Shown: positions 23,443-33,805, numbered from the stretch's first letter. The stretch is DNA of 64,000 nt from Candidatus Tokpelaia sp. JSC188 (GCA_003331065.1 QENB01000007.1:32939-96938), one strand, 5' to 3'. The notes: generated by a model from the letters alone, not told the origin. A program made the numbers and translations.

Positions 23443-23814
23443 TTATTTCGGACGCTTAGCACCATATTTAGAACGGCGCTGCTTACGATTTTTGACACCT
23501 TGTGTATCGAGCACACCACGGACGATATGATAACGGACACCTGGTAAATCCTTTACACGACCACCACGGATCATCACGACGGAATGTTCCTGAAGATTAT
23601 GTCCTTCACCAGGGATATAGCCGATTACTTCAAATCCATTGGTCAAACGCACCTTTGCAACCTTACGTAAAGCTGAATTCGGCTTCTTTGGCGTTGTCGT
23701 ATAAACACGAGTACAAACACCACGCTTCTGCGGATTTGCCTGCAAAGCAGGAACCTTATTACGTCTTATCGGTGTCATGCGTGGTTTGCGGATCAATTGG
23801 TTTACGGTAGGCAT
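23443..23814 (-). CDS. rpsL: 30S ribosomal protein S12
   Basis: S12 of the decoding centre, 123 residues, starting [12 protein letters not shown]. Both lysines where streptomycin-resistance mutations arise are wild type ([12 protein letters not shown] and [12 protein letters not shown]). The conserved Asp after the second lysine is the usual site of beta-methylthiolation in other bacteria. AAGGAAGG lies just upstream of the ATG. It is the first gene of the block. The 418 bases upstream (23815-24232) hold no credible gene and should contain the promoter. Confidence 0.97.
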   Translation of the reverse strand: MPTVNQLIRKPRMTPIRRNKVPALQANPQKRGVCTRVYTTTPKKPNSALRKVAKVRLTNGFEVIGYIPGEGHNLQEHSVVMIRGGRVKDLPGVRYHIVRGVLDTQGVKNRKQRRSKYGAKRPK

Positions 23815-24232
23815 CTAACCTTCCTTTATCAAAAAAACTATCAGTGTCCTAGAAGGTCGCTTTACGATGCGCGCACAAGATTGAGCATAACCGCTTCTTT
23901 GCGACTCACTCAAACCCAAAACAGAGGAACCTAACAAAAGGCTCATGCGACCGGCACGTGCTATTAGAGATAGTAAAACGAACCCCGTTTGAAGCAAATT
24001 TCAGCATGCACTATACTGAAGAAGATCTGCTCTTAACATTGTCCGAACGTTACCCTCATAGAGTCTAGAATTGCTTCCGTCAAGACCTGTGCTATGAATA
24101 AAGATCATAAAATAATCATTTTTTACGACTCTTCCCTTCGTTTAAATGCCTATAACATTCTCTATATCTTGCCCGATTAATTTTAAAACCACATATAAAT
24201 GAAGCAGTTAAAAAGCAAAATATTAGACAATC

Positions 24233-25012
24233 ATGAAGATCGCAACCTGGAATATAAATGGCATAAAAGCACGGCTAAATAACTTAATTATCTGGCTCAA
24301 ACAAAATCAGCCGGATATTGTCTGTTTGCAGGAAACTAAATCATCTGATGAACAATTTCCTTATTTGTCTATTGAAACTTTAGGGTATCATGTTGAAACC
24401 AACGGACAAAAAGGTTTCAATGGCGTCGCTCTTCTATCCCGCATGAGGCCGTATGAAATAAATCGCAATTTGCCCGGAGATATTTCTGATAAACAGGCAC
24501 GCTTTATCGAAGGTGTTTATTCAACACAAAATGGTGTCATTCGTATAGCTTCCTTATATCTGCCTAATGGCAACCCTATTAGAAGCGATAAGTATCTTTA
24601 TAAACTCTCTTGGATGCGCCGACTGCACGATTTTGCTATCGATAGACTGCGTCTTGAAGAACCTCTTATTCTCGCCGGAGACTATAACATTATACCAAGA
24701 AGAATAGATGCAAAAGATCCTACTAAATGGAAAGAAAATGCACTTTTTCTTCCTTCTGCACGGGAAGCTTTTCAGAAACTTGTTAACCTTGGCTTTACGG
24801 ATGCAATTCGCGCTGTTAGTATTGAGGCAGAGTACACTTTCTGGCAGTATCAAGCAGCTGCTTGGCTAAAAAATGATGGAATCCGCATAGATCATCTGCT
24901 GCTCTCGCCAGAGGCTTCCGATAAGCTTATGCAAGCTTTTGTGCAAAAAAAAATGAGAGGGTGGGGACAGGCATCTGACCATGTTCCCGTATGGGTTGAT
25001 CTTGATATTTGA
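24233..25012 (+). CDS. xth: Exodeoxyribonuclease III
   Basis: A magnesium-dependent AP endonuclease and 3' exonuclease of base excision repair, 259 residues. Catalytic residues of the EEP fold are visible: Asn7 in TWNINGIKAR, Glu34 in CLQETKSSD, the GDYNI Asp and Asn, and the final ASDHVPVW with Asp and His. It is oriented away from rpsL and converges on valS. The ATG at 24233 begins exactly at the family start MKIATWNING. Confidence 0.95.
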   Translation: MKIATWNINGIKARLNNLIIWLKQNQPDIVCLQETKSSDEQFPYLSIETLGYHVETNGQKGFNGVALLSRMRPYEINRNLPGDISDKQARFIEGVYSTQNGVIRIASLYLPNGNPIRSDKYLYKLSWMRRLHDFAIDRLRLEEPLILAGDYNIIPRRIDAKDPTKWKENALFLPSAREAFQKLVNLGFTDAIRAVSIEAEYTFWQYQAAAWLKNDGIRIDHLLLSPEASDKLMQAFVQKKMRGWGQASDHVPVWVDLDI

Positions 25013-25179
25013 TTTTACAAAAATCTTGCTGCATCTCACTGCAATTTCTCTTTATCCTCACTAACTGATTTAGCATACTTAAAGAAAATCAAATAGTTAG
25101 AAAACGTACGATATTGAGGGTATAAGCTGGCAAATACTGCGAACATCTTTATAGCTTAGCGTAAAGCCGAGGATAAGAC

Positions 25180-27915
25180 TCAGTTCATGACGGGATGTGA
25201 AAGCGCTTTTTCTATTTTCTTTTTTAACCTCTTGCATTCATCAAGCTTTTCCCGTTCCATTTCAACAATATCTGGTTTAGCATTGACGATAAACTTTTCA
25301 TTACCAAGCTTTTGCATGATTTTTTCAATATCCTGTGCATTTTTAGCAAGTTCTTTATTCAATCTTGCTTTTTCAACATGCCTATCAATTAATCCGCCAA
25401 GCTGCAGACAGAACGTAACATTTTCTAAAACCATTTGAGCTGACATAGCAGGTATAATCTTAGAAAAACTGATTATTTCAAGATGAGCAAGACGCTTGAT
25501 AACTCCTCCATGGGTAGCAAGACGCGCGCGCGCTATTTCATTTGCTTCTAGAACAATCAGAGGTGTGTACGCTGCAGCTGGAACGTTCATTTCAACCCGC
25601 AATGAACGCAGACCGCTGATAAGATTAATTAGCCAATTGACATCTGCTGCAGCTATCTCATCACAAAAATGTAGATCAGGCCAAGCTGTTATCGCAAGCA
25701 TAGCTGAACGCTTTTCATTATTCCCTGTCGTCCTTGCCCAAAGCTCCTCTGTTATAAAGGGCATGAATGGATGCAACAACTTATAAATCTCATCCAAACA
25801 CCAAGCGATACACCTTTGAACCTCCATAAGCATATCAAGATCATTCCCTTGAAAAACCGGTTTGATTAGTTCAAGATACCAATCACAAAAAGAATTCCAT
25901 ACAAAACGGTAAAGTGCTTTGGCTGCATCATTAAAATGATAATCGGAAATATTCTCTGTAACGTCTCTAGCAGTACGAGCTAGTTCCGTTAGAATCCAGC
26001 GATTTACAGTCAACTTCGTCCTTTCTGGTACGAAATCAGCGTCACGAATCATACCATTCATTTCACCAAAACGGGTTGCATTCCACAATTTGGTACCAAA
26101 CTTACGGCAGGTGGTAATACGAGTTTGATCAAGTTTAATATCACGTCCCTGGGTAGCCATGATAGCAAGTGCCAAACGAAGCGCGTCTGCACCGTATTCA
26201 TCAATAAACTTTAAAGGATCAACAACATTGCCCTTGGATTTTGACATTTTAGCCCCATGCTTATTGCAAACAAGAGCATGAACATAAACCGTATGAAATG
26301 GACCTTGTTTCATGAAATGAAGACTCATCATCATCATTCTAGCAACCCAGAAGAAGATAATATCAAAACCAGTTACAAGAACACTTGTCGGATAATAGGT
26401 CGCAAGCTCTGATGTTTTATCAGGCCATCCTAAGGTTGAAAATGGCCATAATGCAGAAGAAAACCATGTATCTAGTACATCGCTATCACGAACAAGTATT
26501 GTTTTTTTCCCGTAATGGATCTCAGCTGCTAAAGCAGCTGCTTCTGCGCTCTTTTCAACAAAAATCATCCCGTCTGGTCCATACCAAGCTGGTATTTGAT
26601 GTCCCCACCACAATTGTCGAGATATACACCATGGCTCAATATTTTCCATCCAGGTATAATAGATCCTTTCCCATTTTTTCGGAACGAAAATTGTATGCTT
26701 GTCACGAACAGCTGCAATCGCTGGTTTTGCGAGTTCAACCGTATTTACATACCATTGATCGGTCAATAGCGGTTCGATAGGCACACCACTGCGATCGCCA
26801 TGAGGCACCATATGAACATGTATTTCAATCTTTTCCAAATAGCCATTATTCTCCATCATTTGGACAATCTGGCTACGTGCTGCAAATCGATCCATTCCAT
26901 CCAGTTGATTAATTAGCTCATCAAGAGAAGAAGACTTTTCTAATCCTTCTAAAAAAACACTATCCTTCGTTAGTGTAATTTCAGCTTTTCGATTTAGAAT
27001 ATTAATAATTCGCAAACCATGACGACGCCCAATCTCAAAATCATTGAAATCATGTGCTGGTGTAATCTTTACAGCACCGCTTCCAACTTCTGGGTTAGCA
27101 TAATCATCCCCGACAATCGGTAGTTTGCGTCCAACTAATGGCAGGAAAACATAGCTACCAATAAGTTTCTTATAACGCTTATCACCCGGATTAACAGCAA
27201 TGGCTACGTCGCCTAACATAGTTTCAGGTCGAGTTGTAGCAATAACAATAAACGTCGAAACATCGGCAGGATCAAATATTTTGCCTTCCAGAGAATATCG
27301 AAAATACCAAAGCCTCCCCCTCATCTCCTTTTGTTCTACTTCGAGATCAGAGATTGCCGATAAAAGCTTAGGATCCCAATTAACAAGCCGTTTATCTTTA
27401 TAAATCAGTCCTTGTTTATAGAGCGTTACAAAAACCTCAAGAACTGCTCTTGAAAACCCTTCATCCATTGTAAAACGTTCACGTGACCAATCACATGACA
27501 CTCCAAGGCGCTTTAATTGATTGACAATCATATCGCCCGATTCAGCGCGCCATTTCCAAATACGCTTGATGAATTTTTCCCTTCCCATTTCCTCGCGGGT
27601 AGGTTCCTTGCGTTCATTAAGCTGACGTTCTACTACCATCTGTGTTGCAATGCCAGCATGATCCATTCCTGGCTGCCATAATACATTCTTGCCGCGCATT
27701 CGCTCAAATCGTACCAAGATATCCTGAATTGTATTATTTAGCGCGTGTCCTATATGCAGAGAACCTGTTACATTGGGTGGAGGAATAACAATAGAAAAAG
27801 CCTCTGCTCCAGATTTAACCCCAGCACCCGCATGAAAAACACCTGTTTCTTCCCATGCTCTGGCAACACGGGACTCACTTTCTTTTGCATCGTATGTTTT
27901 ATCGAGCATTTTCAA
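25180..27915 (-). CDS. valS: Valyl-tRNA synthetase
   Basis: A class I synthetase charging tRNA-Val, 911 residues. The HIGH signature is at residues 54-57 (NVTGSLHIGHALNNT), followed by the editing domain, and KMSKS in GAKMSKSKGNVVDP. The C-terminal coiled coil, typical of ValRS, is present (KARLNKELAKNAQDIEKIM). popZ lies 115 bases upstream on the same strand. The order pcm, tolC, popZ, valS is a known rhizobial neighbourhood. Confidence 0.97.
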   Translation of the reverse strand: MKMLDKTYDAKESESRVARAWEETGVFHAGAGVKSGAEAFSIVIPPPNVTGSLHIGHALNNTIQDILVRFERMRGKNVLWQPGMDHAGIATQMVVERQLNERKEPTREEMGREKFIKRIWKWRAESGDMIVNQLKRLGVSCDWSRERFTMDEGFSRAVLEVFVTLYKQGLIYKDKRLVNWDPKLLSAISDLEVEQKEMRGRLWYFRYSLEGKIFDPADVSTFIVIATTRPETMLGDVAIAVNPGDKRYKKLIGSYVFLPLVGRKLPIVGDDYANPEVGSGAVKITPAHDFNDFEIGRRHGLRIINILNRKAEITLTKDSVFLEGLEKSSSLDELINQLDGMDRFAARSQIVQMMENNGYLEKIEIHVHMVPHGDRSGVPIEPLLTDQWYVNTVELAKPAIAAVRDKHTIFVPKKWERIYYTWMENIEPWCISRQLWWGHQIPAWYGPDGMIFVEKSAEAAALAAEIHYGKKTILVRDSDVLDTWFSSALWPFSTLGWPDKTSELATYYPTSVLVTGFDIIFFWVARMMMMSLHFMKQGPFHTVYVHALVCNKHGAKMSKSKGNVVDPLKFIDEYGADALRLALAIMATQGRDIKLDQTRITTCRKFGTKLWNATRFGEMNGMIRDADFVPERTKLTVNRWILTELARTARDVTENISDYHFNDAAKALYRFVWNSFCDWYLELIKPVFQGNDLDMLMEVQRCIAWCLDEIYKLLHPFMPFITEELWARTTGNNEKRSAMLAITAWPDLHFCDEIAAADVNWLINLISGLRSLRVEMNVPAAAYTPLIVLEANEIARARLATHGGVIKRLAHLEIISFSKIIPAMSAQMVLENVTFCLQLGGLIDRHVEKARLNKELAKNAQDIEKIMQKLGNEKFIVNAKPDIVEMEREKLDECKRLKKKIEKALSHPVMN

Positions 27916-28030
27916 CTATCCAATCTTTACAAAATCATTGCCTAAGTTTTTCAGCAAGGACAAAAAATCAAAATTCATTACTTTTCTTAAAGTCATGCTT
28001 CTGAAAAATAAAAATTTGTATGAAGAAAAG

Positions 28031-28645
28031 TCAGCGCCTCAGCGCCTGAATAAAACGCTGAATCTCCTCGCGAAGAATTCTTTCAAAAAGCTGACGAAAA
28101 TGCTCATCAAGCCACTGTGCAATGTAGGGACGTAGCAAAAGTTCAGCAGAACGTTCAACATCTGACTGAAAAGCCTTTTCAGATTCGTTCGTCTCCTGCG
28201 CTATTTCATTAGAATTCTTCTGCTTCTGTGGCTGCGATCTTATCGCAATCTTTGGCTTTTCAAGCTTACTTTCCTTAACAGGAATAGCGCCATGCGGTTG
28301 TACTGATTTTGTTGCCATTGGAGGTTTTACAATCATCGCCTCTGATTTGTTATCACTAGACAATGGTGGCTTACGCAAGCCAATGCGTTCCGCGAGAGCA
28401 TTCATCGCGTCTTGCACTAGAACCGGTACACCGTTGCTATTTTTAATAGTAGAGTGAGCATCGTACTTACCTGCAGGATGTCTTAAATTATTCACCTGAC
28501 GAGGCAAATCACATACTTCAGACTCAACGGCCTGTTCTATAACTTCAGCAGAAGATACATCACCATTTTCTTCAATTATCTCTCGGATAGATGCCAAAAG
28601 CTCATCCATGCTAGGCTCTTGTATTGCATTTTGACTCTGTGACAT
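28031..28645 (-). CDS. popZ: PopZ-like polar organizing protein (DUF2497)
   Basis: A 204-residue protein with two conserved ends and a variable, charged, proline-containing middle. The N-terminal helix is SMDELLASIREIIEENGD, and the C-terminal part is SAELLLRPYIAQWLDEHFRQ followed by FERILREEIQRFIQALRR. This is the DUF2497 pattern. PopZ forms a polymeric matrix at the cell pole and tethers ParB-parS in Caulobacter and Agrobacterium. The middle segment is predicted disordered from composition. Its place upstream of valS supports the call. Function in this organism is inferred. Confidence 0.88.
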   Translation of the reverse strand: MSQSQNAIQEPSMDELLASIREIIEENGDVSSAEVIEQAVESEVCDLPRQVNNLRHPAGKYDAHSTIKNSNGVPVLVQDAMNALAERIGLRKPPLSSDNKSEAMIVKPPMATKSVQPHGAIPVKESKLEKPKIAIRSQPQKQKNSNEIAQETNESEKAFQSDVERSAELLLRPYIAQWLDEHFRQLFERILREEIQRFIQALRR

Positions 28646-28903
28646 CGAACCTACCTAACTTTAACCGAGAAATGTAATACCTTGAAATGTATCATTACAG
28701 ATAATAACATGTCATGACATCTGTAAAATTGGATATCGATTGATTTCTACTTGTTCCAAGAACGTTTCTTCGAATCAGAATAAAATTCCATAATCTCTCT
28801 AGGAAAATATTAAAAATATGGTGCCATGAATACTACTTTTTTAAATTATTATTTTCAACGATTATTAGGGCATACAAACGCCAATCCGTTTTTTTAATAA
28901 CAT

Positions 28904-30223
28904 TTAACGTTTAGAAGGATTATAATGAAGGGTTCTTAAACCAAGATTATTGGCAGTCAAACTTCCAAGAGCTGCCTTAACCGCATAACCAGCGACGATA
29001 ACATCACGTTCAGCCGACACCAGGTTAACTTGTGAATCGACCATCATTCCACGTGAAATCAGCACGTCAAGTGTTGTTGCTTGCCCCACACGATTTTCTT
29101 GAATTCTCCCATCAAGCGCAATCTGATTAGCACGAACAGCATCGCGATAGGCAACAACAGCAGCTTTTGCACCTTCAAGCTGTGACCAGGCTGCAATTAA
29201 TTGTTCACGTACTTGTTCTCGTATTGAATCTACCTGTATTTGCGCTTGTCCGAGCTGTTCCTTCGATTGGCGTACTTGAGCAGACAGAAGGCCACCTTGA
29301 TAGATAGGTACGCTCAATTGCATCCCAATGGAGTGAATCTGAGCATCGCTATCTAATCCTTTGAAAACCTTTTCACGAGAAGTACTGGCCATGACATTGA
29401 TATGCGGGAGAAATTCCCCTTCTTTAGCTTTTACGATATAAGAAGCAGAATCGACAGTATGTTTTGAAGAAAGGACAGCCGGATGTTTAGATAAAGCAAT
29501 CTGAATTCCTATCTCCATGTTTGAAGGAATATTGCGTGCCGCTGGAGGTATCATAAGAGGCCCTGCAGAATCACCGATAATGTGTCGATACGCTGCTTCT
29601 TTCGATTTTACATCAGCATTGGCTTGATGCACTAGCGATACTGCCTGTGAACGCTGTGCCTCAGATTGAGCTAGGTCAACACGCGTTCCTTCACCAACCT
29701 CAAGCCGCACATGATCAGCACGCACCTGCTCCTTCAACGCTGCTAAATTTTGGCGACGAAGAACAGCAATACGCCGCGCAACATATACGTCAGTGTAAGC
29801 CTGAACAGCCTTTAGAAGTAAATTTTGTTCACTGCTACGCAAAAACTCGCGCTGTGCCTGCGATTGTATTTCTGCTGCTGCGACTGTATTTCTGGTTGTA
29901 AAACCATCAAAAACCTTTTGATTAAGCTCAACACCGATATCACCGATCATCGTCTTGTCAAAAAAGGTTGATACCCGACGATGACTATGCGAATAAGTGC
30001 TAAAGGCACTGACTACAGGATAATAGCCTGATTTGGCAATAGCAATATTTTCATCGTAAATACGAGCTGTTGCACGATCAAAATTCAGAGCGCTGTTGTT
30101 AATATATGCCTTTGCCAAAGCGTTCATCAAAGTTTCTGCGAATCCGCATCCAGTACAAGCAAAAATAATGCTGGATATCAAAAAAGCTGACAGTAACGTT
30201 TTTTTCATACCAAGTTTACTCAA
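28904..30223 (-). CDS. tolC: TolC-family outer membrane channel protein
   Basis: A 439-residue outer membrane efflux protein. A signal peptide covers about residues 1-29 (basic start, hydrophobic core, ending GFA before ETLMNALAKAY). The rest shows the two repeated helical and beta-strand halves of the family, for example YEQ-like RAYINNSALNFDRA near the start and LSVPIYQGGLLSAQVRQSKE and LDGRIQENRVGQATTLDVL in the second half. It would form the trimeric exit duct for type I secretion or RND pumps. No pump gene is adjacent; the ABC exporter remnant near 63.5 kb is broken. Confidence 0.9.
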   Translation of the reverse strand: MSKLGMKKTLLSAFLISSIIFACTGCGFAETLMNALAKAYINNSALNFDRATARIYDENIAIAKSGYYPVVSAFSTYSHSHRRVSTFFDKTMIGDIGVELNQKVFDGFTTRNTVAAAEIQSQAQREFLRSSEQNLLLKAVQAYTDVYVARRIAVLRRQNLAALKEQVRADHVRLEVGEGTRVDLAQSEAQRSQAVSLVHQANADVKSKEAAYRHIIGDSAGPLMIPPAARNIPSNMEIGIQIALSKHPAVLSSKHTVDSASYIVKAKEGEFLPHINVMASTSREKVFKGLDSDAQIHSIGMQLSVPIYQGGLLSAQVRQSKEQLGQAQIQVDSIREQVREQLIAAWSQLEGAKAAVVAYRDAVRANQIALDGRIQENRVGQATTLDVLISRGMMVDSQVNLVSAERDVIVAGYAVKAALGSLTANNLGLRTLHYNPSKR

Positions 30224-30436
30224 TTAAATCATCTAAATACATGAATTATTAACTATTTTTCATTGAGATTCAGTCTAACTATTAGGTTTAGTTCATTAAT
30301 AATGAGCCCGAAACAATGATCTACAGGCAATAATTTCTAGATTTTAAAGATACAATTTCGACAAAAACGATACAAGAGAAATGATCTCTTGAAGAAATGG
30401 TGCTTTTAGGCGAAAGAGCTGTCTACAAATGATCAC

Positions 30437-31111
30437 TCAAAAAGTGAATTCTTCTTTTTTGAGAAAACCTGGCAAAGGTTTTATGGCGAGATTGAAGTTA
30501 TGCCACTTAGAGACCACATCATCTTTACGAATATAAAGACAAGCTTTACCGGCATTTCCGCACCCTTCAACGACCACAAGTCTTCCACCTTCACAAAGTT
30601 GTTTGAAAAGTATTTTTGGAATAAAATCTGCTGACCCTTCAATGAGGATAACATCATAAGGTGCCTGTACTTCACAGCCTTTTGTTAAAACATCTCTGAC
30701 AAAAGTGATATTTTCACAGTTTGCTGCAGCAAAAGCTCTGGTAGCGATCTGTATTAAGCTACAATTGCTTTCCAAAGCAATTACAGCATTGGCAAGATGA
30801 GAAAGGATAGCTGAGCCATAGCCAGTACCAGCACCAATGTCTAACACAAAATCGTCTTTACTTATATCTGCAAGCTGTACGAGTCTAGCAAGTGCTGCCG
30901 GCGACATAAGATAACGTGCAGCTTCATTACTCTTTGCTGGAGTAATAATGATGTTTTCGTCAATATAAGAAAGCTCTTTAGCATTTTGTGGAACGAATTC
31001 CTCGCGTGGTACAGTCAGAAAGGCAGACAGAACAGAAAAGCTAGTAACATCAACTGTCCTGATTTGATTATCAACCATCTTCTGACGCAATTCCGTAAAA
31101 TTAATACTCAT
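30437..31111 (-). CDS. Protein-L-isoaspartate O-methyltransferase family protein
   Basis: A 224-residue SAM-dependent methyltransferase of the Pcm family. The SAM motif VLDIGAGTGYGS is at residues 89-100, and the acidic residue of motif II follows in ALESNC. It starts MSINFTELRQKMVDNQIRTVDV, as in the rhizobial family upstream of tolC. That family differs from classical Pcm in its N-terminal part, so repair of isoaspartyl residues is plausible but not certain. It is 213 bases upstream of tolC on the same strand. Confidence 0.88.
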   Translation of the reverse strand: MSINFTELRQKMVDNQIRTVDVTSFSVLSAFLTVPREEFVPQNAKELSYIDENIIITPAKSNEAARYLMSPAALARLVQLADISKDDFVLDIGAGTGYGSAILSHLANAVIALESNCSLIQIATRAFAAANCENITFVRDVLTKGCEVQAPYDVILIEGSADFIPKILFKQLCEGGRLVVVEGCGNAGKACLYIRKDDVVSKWHNFNLAIKPLPGFLKKEEFTF

Positions 31112-31401
31112 TTCCAGCCTTTCCTGCTTTTATGCACAGACAAAACTTCCCCCTTTAGTTTAAAAACCCCGAACAATTGTTATTGCATTGCGTACCAATA
31201 ATCTTCGCTATGCAAAGCACAACGAAAACAACAAAAACAACAAATATTAACTAATATACCGCTTAAATCAGACCGAATTTACAGCTGAGTGGCTTCGCAA
31301 AAAACAACTTCTCAGTCAATTATTTTGCGATGATTATAGGAAATCTTTATAACATTACTAATCTGAAATACATTATCAAAATCGTTGATTCAAACTAGAA
31401 A

Positions 31402-31476
31402 TGGCTCCCCGGGCCGGATTCGAACCAGCGACCAACCGGTTAACAGCCGGTTGCTCTACCACTGAGCTACCGAGGA
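31402..31476 (-). tRNA. tRNA-Asn (anticodon GTT)
   Basis: The acceptor TCCTCGG pairs with CCGGGGA (one T-G pair). The anticodon stem ACCGG/CCGGT encloses CTGTTAA with anticodon GTT, and the 3' CCA is encoded. Confidence 0.96.
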
Positions 31477-31952
31477 AGATCGTTCGATCTAGAAAATACA
31501 CCAGCGCCTATAGCAAATGAAAAACTAATTTGCAAAGGGGTAAAACATTTTTTCTTAAAAATTTTATTTGTTTTAACCTACCAAAAATATCGAAAATTGG
31601 ATCCTCAGAAAATTAGTATTTTGAATATGTAATTCAAAAATAAAATAAATACTAGATAAATTTTTTATCACTGTGTAATGCGATAAAGGTAAATTGCTGT
31701 GGATCTAGTTATACCAAATTTCTGAACGTTATCGCCTGTCCCAAAAACTGTTGCATGATTATTTAATAAGATCTGGCAAAAGTCGGTTGTAGTATTAAGG
31801 ATTGAATCCATTTTGCTAAATTAAAATGAGCAGGTAAGAAAAATCAAAATTAGCATCTAAGTCACTTGACGTTCTTCTCACCTTCACTTAATTGATCGTT
31901 ACGATATTTGATCGCGGTGGAGTATTAGCATCTGCGTTCACTGTTTGAAAAG

Positions 31953-32026
31953 GGCTTCGTGGCGGAATGGTTACGCAGAGGACTGCAAATCCTTGTACCC
32001 CGGTTCGATTCCGGGCGAGGCCTCCA
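31953..32026 (+). tRNA. tRNA-Cys (anticodon GCA)
   Basis: The acceptor GGCTTCG pairs with CGAGGCC (one T-G pair). The anticodon stem AGGA/TCCT encloses CTGCAAA with anticodon GCA, and the 3' CCA is encoded. It is directly followed by the foreign-looking SSB and XRE patch, so its 3' end is a candidate integration site. No direct repeat of the tRNA end was noticed downstream. Confidence 0.95.
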
Positions 32027-32153
32027 GTCTTCTCTGATTTCCATGAAATTAGGGCAGTGGTTTTCTTAGGGAATTAATCCTTCTTTGCCTTATCTTTTCT
32101 TGAGATTTTTCAGGATTTTACCCGAAAAAACCCCGCTTATCAAGCTGATGTTG

Positions 32154-32173
32154 CGATCCGCTTAAGCGGATCG
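32154..32173. repeat. Perfect 20-base palindrome
   Basis: The arms CGATCCGCTT and AAGCGGATCG are fully complementary, with no spacer. On the minus strand, downstream of ssb, it is followed by a short GCTT/AAGC stem and GGGGTTTTTT, so it may form part of a composite terminator. As DNA it could also be a binding site for a dimeric protein. Confidence 0.5.
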
Positions 32174-32314
32174 TCTATAATTCATTAAATAAGAATCATT
32201 CTTCAAAAATAAAAAAGGTTCTTTTGTAGAACTTCTATGCGGTAACTCAACTACTGAGTAGTCGAATATTAATACTATTGCTGAGTTAGAGATATATTCT
32301 ATCAATTCCTCTCT

Positions 32315-32695
32315 TTAACTAAGTTGCTCATTTTTTAAGTTATCCTCATAATCTAAAATCTGCAAATTACCATCAAATTGTTGTAATACGACTTCTGTTG
32401 TATAACAGTTATTTCCATTCTTATCCTGCCATCGGCGAGTTTGCATACGACCTGATATATAAACGTAACTACCTTTTTTTAGCAAATTACAGGCACTTTG
32501 AGCAATAATTTGATTCCAGATAACAACAGGAATCCATTCTTTTCGTTCTTTTTGTTCACCTGTTTTCCTATCTTTCCAATTTTCAGATAAAAGCAGACGA
32601 AAAGTAACAATACACCCACCTTTCTGCGTATCTTTATATTCGGGATCAGTACCAAGTCTACCAATAAATTCACACTTGTTAAGATAGCCAAACAT
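32315..32695 (-). CDS. Phage- or plasmid-type single-stranded DNA-binding protein
   Basis: A 126-residue OB-fold protein: MFGYLNKCEFIGRLGTDPEY at the start, then VTFRLLLSENW, KERKEWIPVVIWNQ and LLKKGSYVYISGRMQTRRWQDKNG, the SSB pattern. The chromosomal SSB has a long glycine-rich tail ending in DDDIPF; this one is short and ends NLKNEQLS, as in mobile-element SSBs, and lacks the acidic docking tip. AGGAG lies 8 bases before the ATG. The XRE gene upstream ends 31 bases away on the same strand, so the two form an operon. Confidence 0.85.
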   Translation of the reverse strand: MFGYLNKCEFIGRLGTDPEYKDTQKGGCIVTFRLLLSENWKDRKTGEQKERKEWIPVVIWNQIIAQSACNLLKKGSYVYISGRMQTRRWQDKNGNNCYTTEVVLQQFDGNLQILDYEDNLKNEQLS

Positions 32696-32726
32696 TAATG
32701 CGCTCCTGCAATTTTATTGTCTATCA

Positions 32727-33194
32727 TTATTCTTTTCCTCCCGGAAAAGCTGCTTTGAAATGAACACGCAAATCCTCTAGACGACTCCATACAAACTGCA
32801 AGCCTTCATTTTCATTGATTGGCAACTGCCTTGAAGATTTTAATTTTTCCTGAGGTATTAGGTAGGTGAGCCACTGCGTAATATCTCCAGCAGCTTCTTG
32901 TGCCTTTTTGAGATTAATAAATTTTTCATTTTCCGATTTTGTTTCTATCGCATAAAATGTAGAAATCGGCAGGTTAAAAACTTTAGCAATAACTGCTAAA
33001 CGGCCGGCGCTTATCCGGTTTTTGCCAGTTTCATGTTTATATAATTGATGGCGAGTAATACCAAGGTTACGTGCCAGAGCATCTTGAGATATATTAAGGG
33101 CTAATCTTTTTTCACGGACGATTGCACCTATTTTTATATCATTTTTCTTTTCTTTGGAAATTTTAGAAATTACGGTCATCTTCTTAATCTTCAT
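32727..33194 (-). CDS. XRE-family helix-turn-helix transcriptional regulator
   Basis: A 155-residue protein with a lambda-repressor-like HTH at about residues 24-80 (IVREKRLALNISQDALARNL then ITRHQLYKHETGKNRISAGRL). The C-terminal 75 residues (IETKSENEKFINLKKAQEAA to FKAAFPGGKE) match no family I know. The start is uncertain: ATG at 33194 or at 33179. It heads an operon with the SSB gene. A 15-base palindrome (33593-33607) lies about 400 bases upstream. It is likely a regulator of a mobile element. Confidence 0.82.
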   Translation of the reverse strand: MKIKKMTVISKISKEKKNDIKIGAIVREKRLALNISQDALARNLGITRHQLYKHETGKNRISAGRLAVIAKVFNLPISTFYAIETKSENEKFINLKKAQEAAGDITQWLTYLIPQEKLKSSRQLPINENEGLQFVWSRLEDLRVHFKAAFPGGKE

Positions 33195-33592
33195 TTTCGG
33201 AAAAATTGAAAGAGATACTTCAAAAGTAGCAAAAAACTTGAAGATACCTGTTTTGCGTTAGAAAAATTTGTGACAGCACTCTTTATGATGATGAATAAAT
33301 CAACGATTCCCGCTGCTAAACGAAAAAAACAGCTATACAATAATTAAAAAAGTGCTCAGAATCCTAAAGAGCATGTTTATTCCATTTTCTTTTGATCATT
33401 GTAGTACACACTTTTCCTCATCTTAAGAGGTTCTAATATTCATCATCTGTGATGCGAACATCAATAGGTTAAAGAAATTAATTTCTTCGCAGAAAAAATA
33501 ATTTCTGCAATTTTTATGGACCTTTCATCGCATTTTTAATTACGTGATCGTTAACATCAAGTTCTGACATTTTTCTATATTCAGCAAGTTAG

Positions 33593-33607
33593 CCCTAAAT
33601 TTTAGGG
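33593..33607. promoter_or_regulatory. Operator-like palindrome
   Basis: Seven-base arms CCCTAAA and TTTAGGG flank a single T. The size fits a dimeric HTH repressor site. It lies in the divergent region next to an XRE gene. Binding is inference. Confidence 0.4.
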
Positions 33608-33631
33608 TATCCTCCTGCCTTTCTAATAAAT

Positions 33632-33641
33632 AATATCCTCT
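33632..33641. repeat. AATATCCTCT box, copy 1
   Basis: The first of three exact copies of a ten-base box in 850 bases, all in the same orientation and all close to XRE regulator genes. The context is AATATCCTCTTTA. Confidence 0.4.
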
Positions 33642-33805
33642 TTAGTAGATAAGTCAATACTCTATTCTTCTTGGAAAGAGAATAAATACAAAAGGAAATA
33701 ATCTTTGTTTAATAAAAAGTTATTATCATTAGCAGAAGATTTAAGTATTTGATTTTTATCAAAAATTAACTATAAATTATTGAATATTTATTCAATTTCA
33801 ACTAC

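Larger units (their letters stand above)
33195..33805. other. Divergent intergenic region between XRE gene and small membrane protein
   Basis: No gene is seen in these 611 AT-rich bases. They hold an operator-like palindrome CCCTAAA/TTTAGGG around one central base (33593-33607) and one copy of the box AATATCCTCT (33632-33641), which recurs twice upstream of the second XRE gene. Promoters in both directions would be expected here. Confidence 0.5.

Noticed and set aside
23815..23997. A 60-codon minus-strand frame whose stop directly precedes the rpsL ATG, like a leader peptide
   Set aside because: It starts with TTG without a ribosome binding site, and its sequence has no recognisable pattern. 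The abutting stop falls out of the rpsL ribosome binding region and is probably chance.
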